Assembly (NCBI GenBank): GCA_903888485.1
Contig: CAISTS010000061.1
Coordinates: 60,487 to 124,486, forward strand
DNA: 64,000 nucleotides
Origin: an uncultured bacterium
GTDB lineage: Bacteria > Pseudomonadota > Alphaproteobacteria > Rhodospirillales > Rhodospirillaceae
Reading direction: 5' to 3'
Shown here: piece after piece, positions 43,228 to 51,439 of the stretch
Position numbering within the stretch: position 1 is the first letter of the stretch
Layout of the letters: each line of letters starts with the position of its first letter
Notes under the pieces: generated by a model
Told to the model about the DNA's origin: nothing
What the model saw: the letters and a program-made list of their open reading frames with translations, nothing else
The model's database searches: none
Position numbers and translations under genes: made by a program

Positions 43228-43485
43228 ATGAACAAGAACAAGACAATCAAGACGGGCGCGATTGTTCTGGCCATGATTGTTGCTGTGATGGCGCTGGGCG
43301 CCTGCAGCGACGGTTACACGCGTACGTCAGTCGGCTTCGGAATGTCAGCCTATGACCCGGGTTACTACGGCAGCCGCCGTGACTGGGACGGCGACGGTAT
43401 CCCGAACCGCTACGATATGGACCGCGATGGCGACGGCGTGTCGAACCGTTTCGACCGGTCGCCGAGCAATCCGTATCGCCGCTAA
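43228..43485 (+). CDS. Small lipoprotein with DxDxDG repeats
   Basis: 85 residues. The lipobox MALGAC sets the lipid-bearing Cys near 25. The mature part has two calcium-type loops (RDWDGDGIPNRYD, MDRDGDGVSNRFD) and a basic end. It is a paralogue of the gene at 5730. ATAGGAGG precedes the ATG. It is probably a calcium-binding envelope lipoprotein. Confidence 0.78.
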   Translation: MNKNKTIKTGAIVLAMIVAVMALGACSDGYTRTSVGFGMSAYDPGYYGSRRDWDGDGIPNRYDMDRDGDGVSNRFDRSPSNPYRR

Positions 43486-43506
43486 CCACGCGCGCGCGCT
43501 CAACAA

Positions 43507-43534
43507 ACCGGCGGAGCAATCTGGCTCCGCCGGT
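43507..43534. terminator. Bidirectional terminator
   Basis: ACCGGCGGAGC and its exact complement form an 11-bp stem with a 6-base loop, followed by CTTTGTTT on the plus strand. It separates the convergent DxDxDG lipoprotein and TPR genes. Confidence 0.82.
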
Positions 43535-43551
43535 CTTTGTTTATCTGAAGG

Positions 43552-45108
43552 CTATTTTCCGAGACGCTTGAGTTCGGCGTTGGCGGCCAGGCGTTCGATG
43601 AACGAGGGTGGGCAGAACTCGCGCGCTTCTTCGAGCAGCTCGATGCCCATCTGCGTGTTCTTCTTGAACAGCTCGTCCTGCGCCCAGTAGTAGGCAAGCT
43701 CGCACTTCTGATCCGCCTGCTGTTCGGACGAGCCGACACCGGACGCAAGGCGCAGCGCCGTCAGATCAATCTTGCCCATGTAGAAGCTGACGATCTTGCC
43801 GGTCCACGCCTCGAGGTCGATCTTGGCGGCATTGCGCGCGAGTTCGCCCGCATTGGGCGCGCCGGACTTGAGACGCGCGAGATGCACCCACATCACCGCG
43901 TAAGGCCGGTTGGGTTCAAGCGCCAAGGTAGCGTTGAGGTCGGTGATCGCCGCGTCGTAGCGCCCGAGCAGGAACTGACTGTTGCCACGTCCGTTGAGGG
44001 CGCCGGCCAGCTTCGGGTTGATCTTGAGCGCTTGGGAGAAATCCTGAATGGCGCGTTCGAAATCTTCCTTACCGTTATAGGCAAGTCCGCGATTGTTGAA
44101 CGCCGCCGCCGATGTCGGCGACAGCTTAAGCGCGGCGTTGAAATCGGCGATGGCGGTGTCGTATTCGTACTTGCCGGTATACGCCATGCCGCGATTGATC
44201 AGCGTGCCGACGCTGTTGGGATTGATCTTGAGGACCGCGTTGTAGCTTTCGATCGCTGTGTCGAACTCGCTCTTCATGCGGTAGGCGTTGCCGCGGTTAT
44301 CCAAGGACAAGGTGTCGTTGGGATTGATGGCGATGGCGGCGTCGAAGTCCTGGATGGCGCGGTCGTAAAGCCGCTTCAGATAAAAAGCGATCCCACGATT
44401 GTTGAAGGCGTTGGACGAGCGTGAATTGAAGCGGATGGCCTGGTCATAGTCGGCAATAGCGCGGTCGTTATCGCCCTTGCGGCCCCAGATGACGCCGCGA
44501 TTGATGTAGGCGGCCGAGAACGTAGGCGCGAGTTTCAAGGTCGCGTCGAAGTCCGCCAGCGCCTTGTCGATCTCGCCGCGGTCGAGCAGCGTCACGCCGC
44601 GATTATAGAGCGCGTCCACGGCGTTAGGATTAAGCGCGATGGCTTGGTCGAAATCGGCAATGGCCTTTGGCGCATCGCCCTTGTCGGCCAATGCAAGGCC
44701 GCGCTGGGTGAAGGCATTTGAGCTTTTCGGATCTGCCTTGATCGCGGCGTCGAAGTCGGCGATAGCGCGGGCATGGTCGCCCTTGCCGCGATACGCTCGC
44801 CCGCGATGCACTAGCGTGCCCGCGTCTCCCGGCGCGAGTTTCAAAGCCTCATCGAAGTCCTGGATGGCGCGGTCGAAGTCACTCTTATCGCGATAGGCAA
44901 CGCCGCGATTGTTGAAAGCGGTGGCGCGCACCTCGCCCGTCTCGCCGCTCGCCTGCAGCAGCGCCGTGCAGCCGGCTATGCTGACTTCAGCGTTCGCGTC
45001 TGAGCACTTGACGATGTTCTCTTCGCGCGTCGCTTCGGCTGCGATTGCCGTCGACCCAAGAAAAAGCGCAGCGGCGGTGAGGACAGTGGGGACAATACGC
45101 ATACGCAA
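43552..45108 (-). CDS. Exported multi-TPR protein
   Basis: 518 residues with a signal peptide (TAAALFLGSTAIAAEA). About 11 consecutive TPR units of 34 residues follow, each close to the form AFNNRGVAYRDKSDFDRAIQDFDEALKLAPGDA; the repeats have nearly identical NRG and AIxDFDxAI cores, indicating recent internal amplification. A C-terminal 100-residue helical domain holds EAWTGKIVSFYMGKIDLTAL and a Cys in QADQKCELAYYW. It probably scaffolds envelope complexes. Confidence 0.88.
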   Translation of the reverse strand: MRMRIVPTVLTAAALFLGSTAIAAEATREENIVKCSDANAEVSIAGCTALLQASGETGEVRATAFNNRGVAYRDKSDFDRAIQDFDEALKLAPGDAGTLVHRGRAYRGKGDHARAIADFDAAIKADPKSSNAFTQRGLALADKGDAPKAIADFDQAIALNPNAVDALYNRGVTLLDRGEIDKALADFDATLKLAPTFSAAYINRGVIWGRKGDNDRAIADYDQAIRFNSRSSNAFNNRGIAFYLKRLYDRAIQDFDAAIAINPNDTLSLDNRGNAYRMKSEFDTAIESYNAVLKINPNSVGTLINRGMAYTGKYEYDTAIADFNAALKLSPTSAAAFNNRGLAYNGKEDFERAIQDFSQALKINPKLAGALNGRGNSQFLLGRYDAAITDLNATLALEPNRPYAVMWVHLARLKSGAPNAGELARNAAKIDLEAWTGKIVSFYMGKIDLTALRLASGVGSSEQQADQKCELAYYWAQDELFKKNTQMGIELLEEAREFCPPSFIERLAANAELKRLGK

Positions 45109-45124
45109 CGTTCCTCTGGACCTT

Positions 45125-46096
45125 TTACGGCGTCAGAATGACCGAACCGGTAGTGGCGCGGGATTGCATGTCCTGGTGGGCCTTCATCGCATCGCGGAGC
45201 GCATATTTCTTCGGCGGCGTTTGCTTCAGCTTGCCACTGGCCAGAATCTCGAAGAACGCCGCGGCGGCCGCGTCCAGTTCTTCGCGCTTGGCGGTGTAAT
45301 GCGCAATGGACGGGCGCGTCAGGAACAACGAGCCGCGCGCGGTCAGCCAGCCGGTATCGACCATCGGCGGCTGGCCCGAGGCATAGCCGAAGCTAACCAT
45401 CATGCCGCGCGGCGCGAGGCAGTCGAGCGAACCCATGAAGGTGTCCTTGCCGATGGAATCGTAGACCACCGGCAGGAGTTTGCCGCCGGTGATGTCTTTC
45501 ACCTGCTGAACGAACTCGGTGCCTTTCGAGACGATGACGTGATCGCAGCCATTGGCGCGCGCGACCGCGACCTTATCCTCGGAACTCACAGTGCCGATCA
45601 CCGTCGCACCGATGTGCTTTAGCCACTGGCAGGCGATGGTGCCGACGCCGCCGGCGATGGCGTGCCACAGCACGGTTTCGCCGGCTTTCACGGCATAGAG
45701 CCGCCGCATCAGGTATTCGACGGTCAGGCCTTTGAAGATCAGCGCCGCGGCGATCTCGGATGAAACGTTCTTGGGCAGCTTCACGACGCGCCCGGCCGGG
45801 ATATTGCGGACGGTGGCATAGGCGCCCGGCGGACCGCCCACATAGGCGACGCGGTCGCCGGCCGCAAAGCCGGTTACGCCCGATCCGACAGCTTCGAGCA
45901 CGCCCGCACCTTCAACACCGATGCCGCTCGGCAGCGGCAAAGCGACGAAACCGGTGCGGTGATAGATGTCGATGTAGTTGACCCCGATGGCGTCATGGCG
46001 GATCTGCACATGATCGGCCGGCGGCGCGGCGAGAGTATCCTCGCTCCACTCGAGTACATCGGTCTTGGTGATCGTGAATTTCTGCGCAGCCGTCAT
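45125..46096 (-). CDS. Quinone oxidoreductase (zinc-free MDR, Qor-like)
   Basis: 323 residues. GroES-like N-terminus with NYIDIYHRTGFVALPLPSGI and GVEGAGVLEAVGSGVTGFAA. The NADPH-binding region is VLWHAIAGGVGTIACQWLKH with GxGxxG-like spacing near 150. No zinc-ligand Cys cluster is seen. It reduces quinones with NADPH in the cytoplasm. It lies 16 bases upstream of the TPR gene on the same strand and may be cotranscribed. Confidence 0.9.
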   Translation of the reverse strand: MTAAQKFTITKTDVLEWSEDTLAAPPADHVQIRHDAIGVNYIDIYHRTGFVALPLPSGIGVEGAGVLEAVGSGVTGFAAGDRVAYVGGPPGAYATVRNIPAGRVVKLPKNVSSEIAAALIFKGLTVEYLMRRLYAVKAGETVLWHAIAGGVGTIACQWLKHIGATVIGTVSSEDKVAVARANGCDHVIVSKGTEFVQQVKDITGGKLLPVVYDSIGKDTFMGSLDCLAPRGMMVSFGYASGQPPMVDTGWLTARGSLFLTRPSIAHYTAKREELDAAAAAFFEILASGKLKQTPPKKYALRDAMKAHQDMQSRATTGSVILTP

Positions 46097-46145
46097 CGGA
46101 GTTCTCCCTGCAGGCGTGTGTATTTTTGGTGCGGCGAAGTTGCGG

Positions 46146-46649
46146 TTACTTATTGCGCTTGCGCGTCAGCGGCTCGCCGCGGCAGACGCGTAAAAGATCC
46201 ATGCGGTCCTTGGCGACCGCATTGCCGCGCATCATGGCCTGCTTGTACCAGGTCTCGGCCTGGTCGCAGTCCTTCTTAAAGGGCTTTTCACCCTCACGGT
46301 AAAGGTCGCCGAGACTTGTCTGGTAATAGGCGCTGCCTGTCTTGGCAGCTGCGATGAAGTGCTCGCGGGATACATCCTCATTCTTGGGCGCGCCGAGCCC
46401 TTGGAAGTCGAGGATGCCGAGTAGCCACCATGCCGCACCGACGCGGTCGTCGGTAAGCGGCTTTAGGAGCTGACGCGCCTTGGCGTAGTCGCCCGCGCTG
46501 TAAGCCGCTTCGGCCGCAAGATAGTTGTTGCGCTGCTCATCACTAAGGTCAGCCGTGGCGGCGTTGGAGTAATCCTCTTCGTCATCCTGCGCCAGGGCAG
46601 GCTGGGCCCCCAGGAGCAATGCGGAAAAGGCTAAGGCAAACAAGCGCAT
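46146..46649 (-). CDS. Exported Sel1-like repeat protein
   Basis: 167 residues with a signal peptide (LALAFSALLLGAQPALAQ-like). A helical repeat YLAAEAAYSAGDYAKARQLL is followed by Sel1-type units (AAWWLLGILDFQGLGAPKNE, YYQTSLGDLYREGEKPFKKD, WYKQAMMRGNAVA). Sel1 repeats mediate protein contacts in the envelope. It lies upstream of the quinone oxidoreductase gene. Confidence 0.8.
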   Translation of the reverse strand: MRLFALAFSALLLGAQPALAQDDEEDYSNAATADLSDEQRNNYLAAEAAYSAGDYAKARQLLKPLTDDRVGAAWWLLGILDFQGLGAPKNEDVSREHFIAAAKTGSAYYQTSLGDLYREGEKPFKKDCDQAETWYKQAMMRGNAVAKDRMDLLRVCRGEPLTRKRNK

Positions 46650-46752
46650 CGGACGTCCCCCAAGACGGCATCTGTGAAGGCCTAGATAGACCGCACTTCG
46701 CCGGTCTTGGCAAGGCAGGGGCGGGCTTGGGCGGAGGGCTTCAGAAACGCTC

Positions 46753-46779
46753 TCCGCCGGCCCTCAATCGGCCGGCGGA
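46753..46779 (-). terminator. Hairpin terminator of the DUF6491-like gene
   Basis: TCCGCCGGCC and its exact complement form a 10-bp stem with a 7-base loop, 18 bases after the stop of the minus-strand gene at 46798. The T-run on that strand is weak (GCGTTTC). Confidence 0.6.
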
Positions 46780-46797
46780 AGTGATTCTGAAGGCGGG

Positions 46798-47199
46798 CTA
46801 ATACCTTGAGGCGGGCACGCTGCCCATACCGCCGTCACGCACCGGCGGGGCGACTTCCTTGACCGACTCCACTTTGCAACGCTGACCGCGGAACGCAATG
46901 TTACTGAATCGGTCGAACGTGCCTGCGCCATCGCTGGGCAGGAAGCGAATGCCAAGGGCGTATTCCAGACCGATGCACGGCGCGAACAGGGTTACTTCGT
47001 ACCAGCGCCGGTCGCGGCTCTGCGCGTACAGCAACCGGTCGCTTACGGCGTGGTAGTCGTAGACACCGCCGTGTTGCACGAAGCGAATCTGCGCCTCCGG
47101 CGCATCGACCGGCGCGGCCTGGAAGGCGCAGTCGTCGTAACCACCGCCGCAAGCAGCCAGACCCAAACTCAGTCCTAGAACGGATATGATTTTGCGCAT
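46798..47199 (-). CDS. DUF6491-like lipoprotein
   Basis: About 133 residues. ATG 47199 with AGAGAGG upstream starts a lipoprotein signal (MRKIISVLGLSLGLAACGGG). The mature part shows IRFVQHGGVYDYHAVSDRLL, RRWYEVTLFAPCIGLEYALG, IRFLPSDGAGTFDRF and RGQRCKVESVKEV, the pattern of DUF6491 with two conserved Cys. Function unknown. Confidence 0.72.
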   Translation of the reverse strand: MRKIISVLGLSLGLAACGGGYDDCAFQAAPVDAPEAQIRFVQHGGVYDYHAVSDRLLYAQSRDRRWYEVTLFAPCIGLEYALGIRFLPSDGAGTFDRFSNIAFRGQRCKVESVKEVAPPVRDGGMGSVPASRY

Positions 47200-47341
47200 A
47201 CGAACCTCTCTGTATTTCATCAATATACCATCAAACGGCAGAACGGCGATTACGTTGCCGCAACCCTCGCGCGCGCCGCGGACGCGGCACGGCCTATGGG
47301 GTAAACGCGATTACCCGCCGGTCAGTTTGGCCCGCATTCCA

Positions 47342-47366
47342 GAAACATCCGCAAGACGGCCCCGTT
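47342..47366 (+). promoter_or_regulatory. Candidate EcfG-type promoter (GAAAC-N16-CGTT)
   Basis: GAAAC at 47342-47346 and CGTT at 47363-47366 with a 16-base spacer, 37 bases before the ATG at 47404. Same spacing as the elements at 5656 and 43161. Confidence 0.5.
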
Positions 47367-47403
47367 GGAATGACGCAGAACCCGTCTGCGTAAGGAGAGC
47401 CAC

Positions 47404-47775
47404 ATGAAAACACTATTGGGAATGACGGCCGCGGCGACCGTTCTGGCGGCCGGCACGACGCTGAAGATGAATCAGGAAATATGCCACAACTGGGGCCTTT
47501 CCCCGACGGAGATCACCGCTTGCGAAACGCGCATGAAGGCGGCCAGGTCCGACGTCGAGGTCGCTAAGGTACGCGAACAGTTCGATCCGAACTTCCCTCA
47601 CACCAGCGGGACGGTGATCTCCCCGGCGCAGGACGCGAAGGAAAGTCTGGGCTCTGGTGCGGTGCGTAACACCGGCGCGACTGGCACCACGGGCACAAAT
47701 CTGGCGACCGTGACCAGGCGTGACAGCAGCAAGGCGAAGGATCTTTCCGAAGATATTCAGCAAAAGACGAAGTAA
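47404..47775 (+). CDS. Small hypothetical exported-looking protein
   Basis: 123 residues. The first 17 residues (MKTLLGMTAAATVLAAGTTL) form a short hydrophobic segment, followed by NQEICHNWGLSPTEITACET with two Cys and a Gly/Thr-rich low-complexity C-terminal half. GTAAGGAGAG precedes the ATG. No family recognised. A strong terminator follows. Confidence 0.65.
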   Translation: MKTLLGMTAAATVLAAGTTLKMNQEICHNWGLSPTEITACETRMKAARSDVEVAKVREQFDPNFPHTSGTVISPAQDAKESLGSGAVRNTGATGTTGTNLATVTRRDSSKAKDLSEDIQQKTK

Positions 47776-47801
47776 TTTCTCGCCTTCCTTTCGACAAAAG
47801 A

Positions 47802-47834
47802 AAGAAGCCCCCGATCGACGATCGGGGGCTTCTT
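47802..47834. terminator. Strong bidirectional terminator
   Basis: AAGAAGCCCCCGATCG and its exact complement form an almost loop-less 33-base palindrome, in practice a stem of about 13 bp with a small loop. It has A-rich sequence on the left and TTATTTTG on the right. It separates the convergent genes at 47404 and 47851. Confidence 0.9.
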
Positions 47835-47850
47835 ATTTTGGAGGGTCGAC

Positions 47851-48468
47851 TTAGATCTTGCGGCGACGGCGGGCGACACCGGCCAGGCCGAACAGGCCAA
47901 GGCCAAGCAGTGCAAGCGAAGCCGGTTCCGGCACTTCGTTCGGCGGCGCCGACGAAGCCGAGGTAGTGACGGCAATCGTGAAGCTGACGTTATCCGACGA
48001 CGTGCCGGAGATGGTGATGACGCCCGCGGTGGCATCAAAGCCCGGGGCATTGATAACGGCGTTGCCCGAGATGTTGATGAAGCCCGGCGTCGGGCCGCTC
48101 TGGCCGTTCAGCGTCAGGGTGTTGAGGTCGACAGTGACGCCGCTATCAAGCGAGATATAGCCGGAGATCGGCGTGAAGCCCGAGATAGCCGGGATATCTT
48201 GCAACGTACCGGTCATGCCGAGGGTCACCAGCGCCGCCAGGTCCATCGTGTCCGGGGCATATACGCTGATCATGCCGCCGTTGCTGATGAAGATCGAGTT
48301 AGTGTTGCCGAGGTGGCTGCCCGACGGCAGGCTGAAAGCGCCGCCGATGCCGAAGGACGCGTTGCCAATCGGCGCCGCGTCGGCAGGGTGGGTCGTCAGG
48401 GCGATGCCGGCAAGAAGGCCCGCCGTGACGGCAACCTTTTTCAAAGTTGTGAACAGTGACTGAAACAT
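47851..48468 (-). CDS. PEP-CTERM sorted exported protein
   Basis: 205 residues. ATG 48468 with AAAGGAA upstream gives a signal peptide (VTAGLLAGIALTTHPADA). The body is Gly/Ser/Thr/Asn-rich and beta-like with no Cys. The C-terminus has VPEPASLALLGLGLFGLAGV followed by ARRRRKI, a textbook PEP-CTERM sorting signal recognised by exosortase. No exosortase lies in the window. It is probably a surface or biofilm-matrix protein. Confidence 0.9.
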   Translation of the reverse strand: MFQSLFTTLKKVAVTAGLLAGIALTTHPADAAPIGNASFGIGGAFSLPSGSHLGNTNSIFISNGGMISVYAPDTMDLAALVTLGMTGTLQDIPAISGFTPISGYISLDSGVTVDLNTLTLNGQSGPTPGFINISGNAVINAPGFDATAGVITISGTSSDNVSFTIAVTTSASSAPPNEVPEPASLALLGLGLFGLAGVARRRRKI

Positions 48469-48760
48469 GCTGATAGTTCCTTTCAAAAGAGCCAAAGAGC
48501 GCGCGGGTCTCACGTGCGGGGCGAGAAGCACGCCACTCGGCGCTATCGATGCAAACGCCGGGCCAACTCAAAAACCCAGGCTTTCCGCGCCTTCGCACGC
48601 GGTGCTGTAAAGAAGGGAAGACATCTGGACGTCTGAGAGTCCGCGCGCTTTACGCTGTCTGCTATTCGCGACTTTTTTGCATTCAGCCCGGAACTTTTTC
48701 GCGCCTCAGTGATTACCAACCCGCCGGTAGTAAGACACTGCCGCTTCGCAGGGGGGGTGC
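48469..48760. other. 292-base divergent intergenic region
   Basis: It separates the PEP-CTERM gene and the receiver gene. GGAAC (48690-48694) with GATT 16 bases later is an imperfect EcfG-like element for the receiver gene. No credible gene is seen on either strand. Confidence 0.4.
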
Positions 48761-49210
48761 ATGATTCCAGCGTTAAGACTCGTGTCCAACACCGGCTCGG
48801 GCCACAGCGGCACGGAGAACGGCCTCGCACCGAAAGCCAACAACGGCGCCGAGCGCAAGCCCACTCTGCTGGTGGTCGAAGATGAAATCCTCATTCGCCT
48901 TGCCGCAGCGGACTACTTGCGCGAACGCGGCTACCGCGTAATTGAAGCGTCGAACGCCAGCGAAGCCGTGTCGGTGTTCGCCGCAGGTCAGCCCATCGAA
49001 CTCGTGTTCTCCGACATCGATATGCCGAGGCGCATGAACGGCGATGCCCTTGCGCAGTGGATCCGCCAGCATTTCCCCGATGTGAAAGTACTGCTCTGTG
49101 CCATCGACGGCGGAAAAGGCATCGCCAAATCGACAAATGCGCAGGTGTTGAAGAAGCCGTACTCTTACGACTTGCTCCTCGCGCAAATCAACGCGTTGCT
49201 GAAGGCTTAG
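48761..49210 (+). CDS. Single-domain response regulator (CheY-like receiver)
   Basis: 149 residues with a 30-residue disordered lead and then a receiver domain. The acidic pocket is LLVVEDEILIRLAAADYL, the phospho-acceptor Asp is in VFSDIDMP (near 87), and the conserved Lys is in VLKKPY near 130. The usual Thr/Ser switch residue position reads LLCAIDGG. No output domain is present, so it acts by protein contact. The ribosome site is GGGGGGG. Its closest relative in the window is the degenerate receiver at 50949. Confidence 0.88.
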   Translation: MIPALRLVSNTGSGHSGTENGLAPKANNGAERKPTLLVVEDEILIRLAAADYLRERGYRVIEASNASEAVSVFAAGQPIELVFSDIDMPRRMNGDALAQWIRQHFPDVKVLLCAIDGGKGIAKSTNAQVLKKPYSYDLLLAQINALLKA

Positions 49211-49532
49211 CGGTCATAAATGTAGTCGCGGGTCAGCGGGACGGTCGCGAGGCGCGGTGCCAATTGGATTTGGAAATTTACCATGAAGGCGTGGCGAAAG
49301 GCGGCTTCCGAAGCGGCGAGAAAGAATTCCCACATTCGGCAGAAGCGCGCGTCGTACAACGCTTCCATCTCGGCGCGCGCGGCGAGGAAGCGCCCGCGCC
49401 ATTCGTGCAGGGCGCGCGCATAGTGACGCGCGGCGCGCTGCCGTCACCGGCGACATGCCGCCGGCCTTTGTGATCGATGATGGTCAGCGTACCGGTCTTC
49501 ATCAGCGGCCGCGGGAACTTCACAAACAGCAT
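49207..49532 (-). pseudogene. Cyclopropane-fatty-acyl-phospholipid synthase with its core deleted
   Basis: ATG 49532 (GGGGGAG upstream) begins MLFVKFPRPLMKTGTLTIID and HKGRRHVAGDGSAPRVT, matching the N-terminus of CFA synthases. After about 33 codons the sequence jumps, in a different frame, to the C-terminal end: HYARALHEWRGRFLAARAE, YDARFCRMWEFFLAASEAAF, then QIQLAPRLATVPLTRDYIYD and a stop. Roughly 300 residues, including the SAM-binding and catalytic core, are missing, so it cannot be active. Confidence 0.78.
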
Positions 49533-49595
49533 CGCTGCGTGCTCCCCCGGAGGTGCGTCCTGGCGCAATACTAACGCCGCGCTGCGTGCGGTGGT

Positions 49596-50069
49596 GGGGC
49601 GCCGTCGCGCGACATTTGGCTGTACGACACGTTCAAAGGCATGACCCAACCCGGCGAGGTCGATCGCCGGTTCTCCGGCGAAGCTGCGGCGCCCGTCTGG
49701 GCCAAGACCCAGAAAGAAGATCATAACGACTGGTGCTATTGTCCGATCGACGAAGTGCGCGCCAACCTGTTGAGCACGGGATATCCGGCCGAAAAATTGC
49801 ACTTCATCGAAGGCGATGTCTGCGTCACGCTTGCGGACCATCCCGAAAGAATCGCCATTCTGCGTCTCGATGCCGATTGGTACGATTCAACCCGCGCCGA
49901 ATTGGAGGTGCTGTATCCGCTGCTCGCGCCAGGCGGGCACCTCTTGGTCGACGACTACAGCGATTGGCAAGGCTCGCGCAGAGCCGTGGATGAATACCTC
50001 GCGCCGCGGGCAAGCACCGTTGCGGCGACAATCGTCGAAGGATCGCTCTTCGCGCGCCGCACGCGGTAG
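49596..50069 (+). pseudogene. 5'-truncated TylF/MycF-type O-methyltransferase
   Basis: Homology starts abruptly at GAPSRDIWLYDTFKGMTQPG and runs through WCYCPIDEVRANLLSTGYP, ILRLDADWYDSTRAELEVLY, LLVDDYSDWQGSRRAVDEYL and a normal end. The N-terminal half with the SAM site is absent, and a stop (49572-49574) lies just upstream in frame. The first ATG is at 49641. It is head-to-head with the deleted CFA synthase only about 60 bases away, so both probably lost sequence in one rearrangement or in neighbouring deletions. Confidence 0.75.
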
Positions 50070-50153
50070 ATTGGCCCCGCCCTTACGGAACACAATTGTG
50101 TCAGCTGGCTAGTATCATTGGAAAATCCGCGACCTCAATTGCCGCGGACGCCG

Positions 50154-50858
50154 CTAGGGAAGATTTCCGCTTCGCTGGGCCGAAGCCGCTGTCGGTTCGG
50201 GGGCGGCCGGCGCGCCATCATCCTGGATTGAGCGGGCCTTCGCGGCTCCTGCCGGCGGCCAGGCAAGGCCCTTGAGCGCATCGAACGCCGCCGGGGTCGC
50301 GGATCGAGGCTCGCCGTTTGTTTCCGGGTCGAAGTAGGATTTTACAGCCTGCCGGGCCCGCGCGATCCGGCTTTTTACCGTCCCTACCGCGCAGCCTTGA
50401 ACTACAGCCACCGACTCATAGGGCAAGCCCTCGACTGTCGAAAGGTAAAGTGCTTCGCGGTGGATGGGCGTCAATCTGAGCAGCGCGCGCATCAAGTCTC
50501 GCATCTGCAGGTTCTCTTCCTGCCGGTCGCGCTGGCTGACGAAATGCTCGGCGACATCGTCAAGTTGTTCATTGTTGTGCCGCTTGTCGCGCATGGCGTT
50601 GATAAATTCGTTGCGCATGATGCGATACAGCCAAGCGCGCATATTCGTGCCAAGACTGAATTGTGCGTGCGCTGCGAGCGCGCGCACCGCCACGGTCTGG
50701 ATCAGATCGTCAGCGTCGGCTTTTTTACGGGTCATGAGAATGGCGCCGCCCCGCAAGCGCGGCAGCTCACGCATCAGCTCGGCGATGAAATCGCGGCTGG
50801 GCGCAGGTTGGCAGCTGTTCGGCTCCCGCGGGGTGGCCGTACGCTCATGTTCGGGCAT
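50154..50858 (-). CDS. ECF sigma factor, EcfG-like
   Basis: 234 residues. Sigma-2 has LPRLRGGAILMTRKKADADD, LIQTVAVRALAA and GTNMRAWLYRIMRNEFINAM, the GTNMRAWL signature of EcfG-type and related alphaproteobacterial sigmas. Sigma-4 has LTPIHREALYLSTVEGLPYE and VGTVKSRIARARQAV. A C-terminal extension of about 65 disordered residues follows. No NepR or PhyR gene is adjacent, but two single-domain receivers flank it. It could drive the GAAAC-N16-CGTT elements in this window. Confidence 0.82.
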   Translation of the reverse strand: MPEHERTATPREPNSCQPAPSRDFIAELMRELPRLRGGAILMTRKKADADDLIQTVAVRALAAHAQFSLGTNMRAWLYRIMRNEFINAMRDKRHNNEQLDDVAEHFVSQRDRQEENLQMRDLMRALLRLTPIHREALYLSTVEGLPYESVAVVQGCAVGTVKSRIARARQAVKSYFDPETNGEPRSATPAAFDALKGLAWPPAGAAKARSIQDDGAPAAPEPTAASAQRSGNLP

Positions 50859-50948
50859 TGCCTAAACCTAACGCAGCGCGCGCCTGCGACCAGGGCCTTT
50901 ATTATTTGCCTTCACGGGAACATTCCCGCGGGGCGGGTTTCACGTCGC

Positions 50949-51296
50949 TCAGGCATGTGAAATATGACGGCAGCCCTTTTCGCAAAGCTGCGTTGCCTTC
51001 TCTGCGATGTTCGGCACGCCGGCCAAGACATACACCTCGATGTCCGGATAAACCTCGCGCACTTTACGCGCCAGGGTGAGGCCATCGAGTTCGCCGGTGA
51101 GCCGAGTTTCGGCAAGAATGATGTGCACTTGGGTCTTGGCTTCAAGCACCGTGAATACTTCGTCGGATCGAATGCCCTCGAGTACGCGGTAGCCACACGC
51201 CCTCAAGTATTCTGCGATTGCAAGTCGGGCGAGGATGTCGGGTATCAACAGCATCACGGTAAGCTGACGGGCGCTTTCTCGGAGAGTTTCTGTCAT
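50949..51296 (-). CDS. Degenerate receiver-domain protein
   Basis: About 115 residues from ATG 51296; a longer start at 51359 is possible. The receiver fold is clear (VMLLIPDILARLAIAEYLRA, CGYRVLEG, DGLTLARKVREVYPDIEVYV), but the acidic pair is reduced to LLIPD and the phospho-acceptor Asp is replaced by Glu (IILAETRL). No output domain. A GGAAC-N17-AGTT element (51306-51331, minus strand) lies just upstream of this ATG. It probably works without phosphorylation, possibly locked in one state. Confidence 0.75.
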   Translation of the reverse strand: MTETLRESARQLTVMLLIPDILARLAIAEYLRACGYRVLEGIRSDEVFTVLEAKTQVHIILAETRLTGELDGLTLARKVREVYPDIEVYVLAGVPNIAEKATQLCEKGCRHISHA

Positions 51297-51439
51297 GCCA
51301 GAAATAACTTTGGAGCCGAGCGCATTGTTCCTTAGGCGCGTGTTGACCTCGCGCATCACGCAGCGCGGGTTCTCACGCGGTGCGCGAGATTTGCGCCTCT
51401 GCTGTACTTTTGCGGCAGAGCAGCGGGGGAGGAGTTCAA

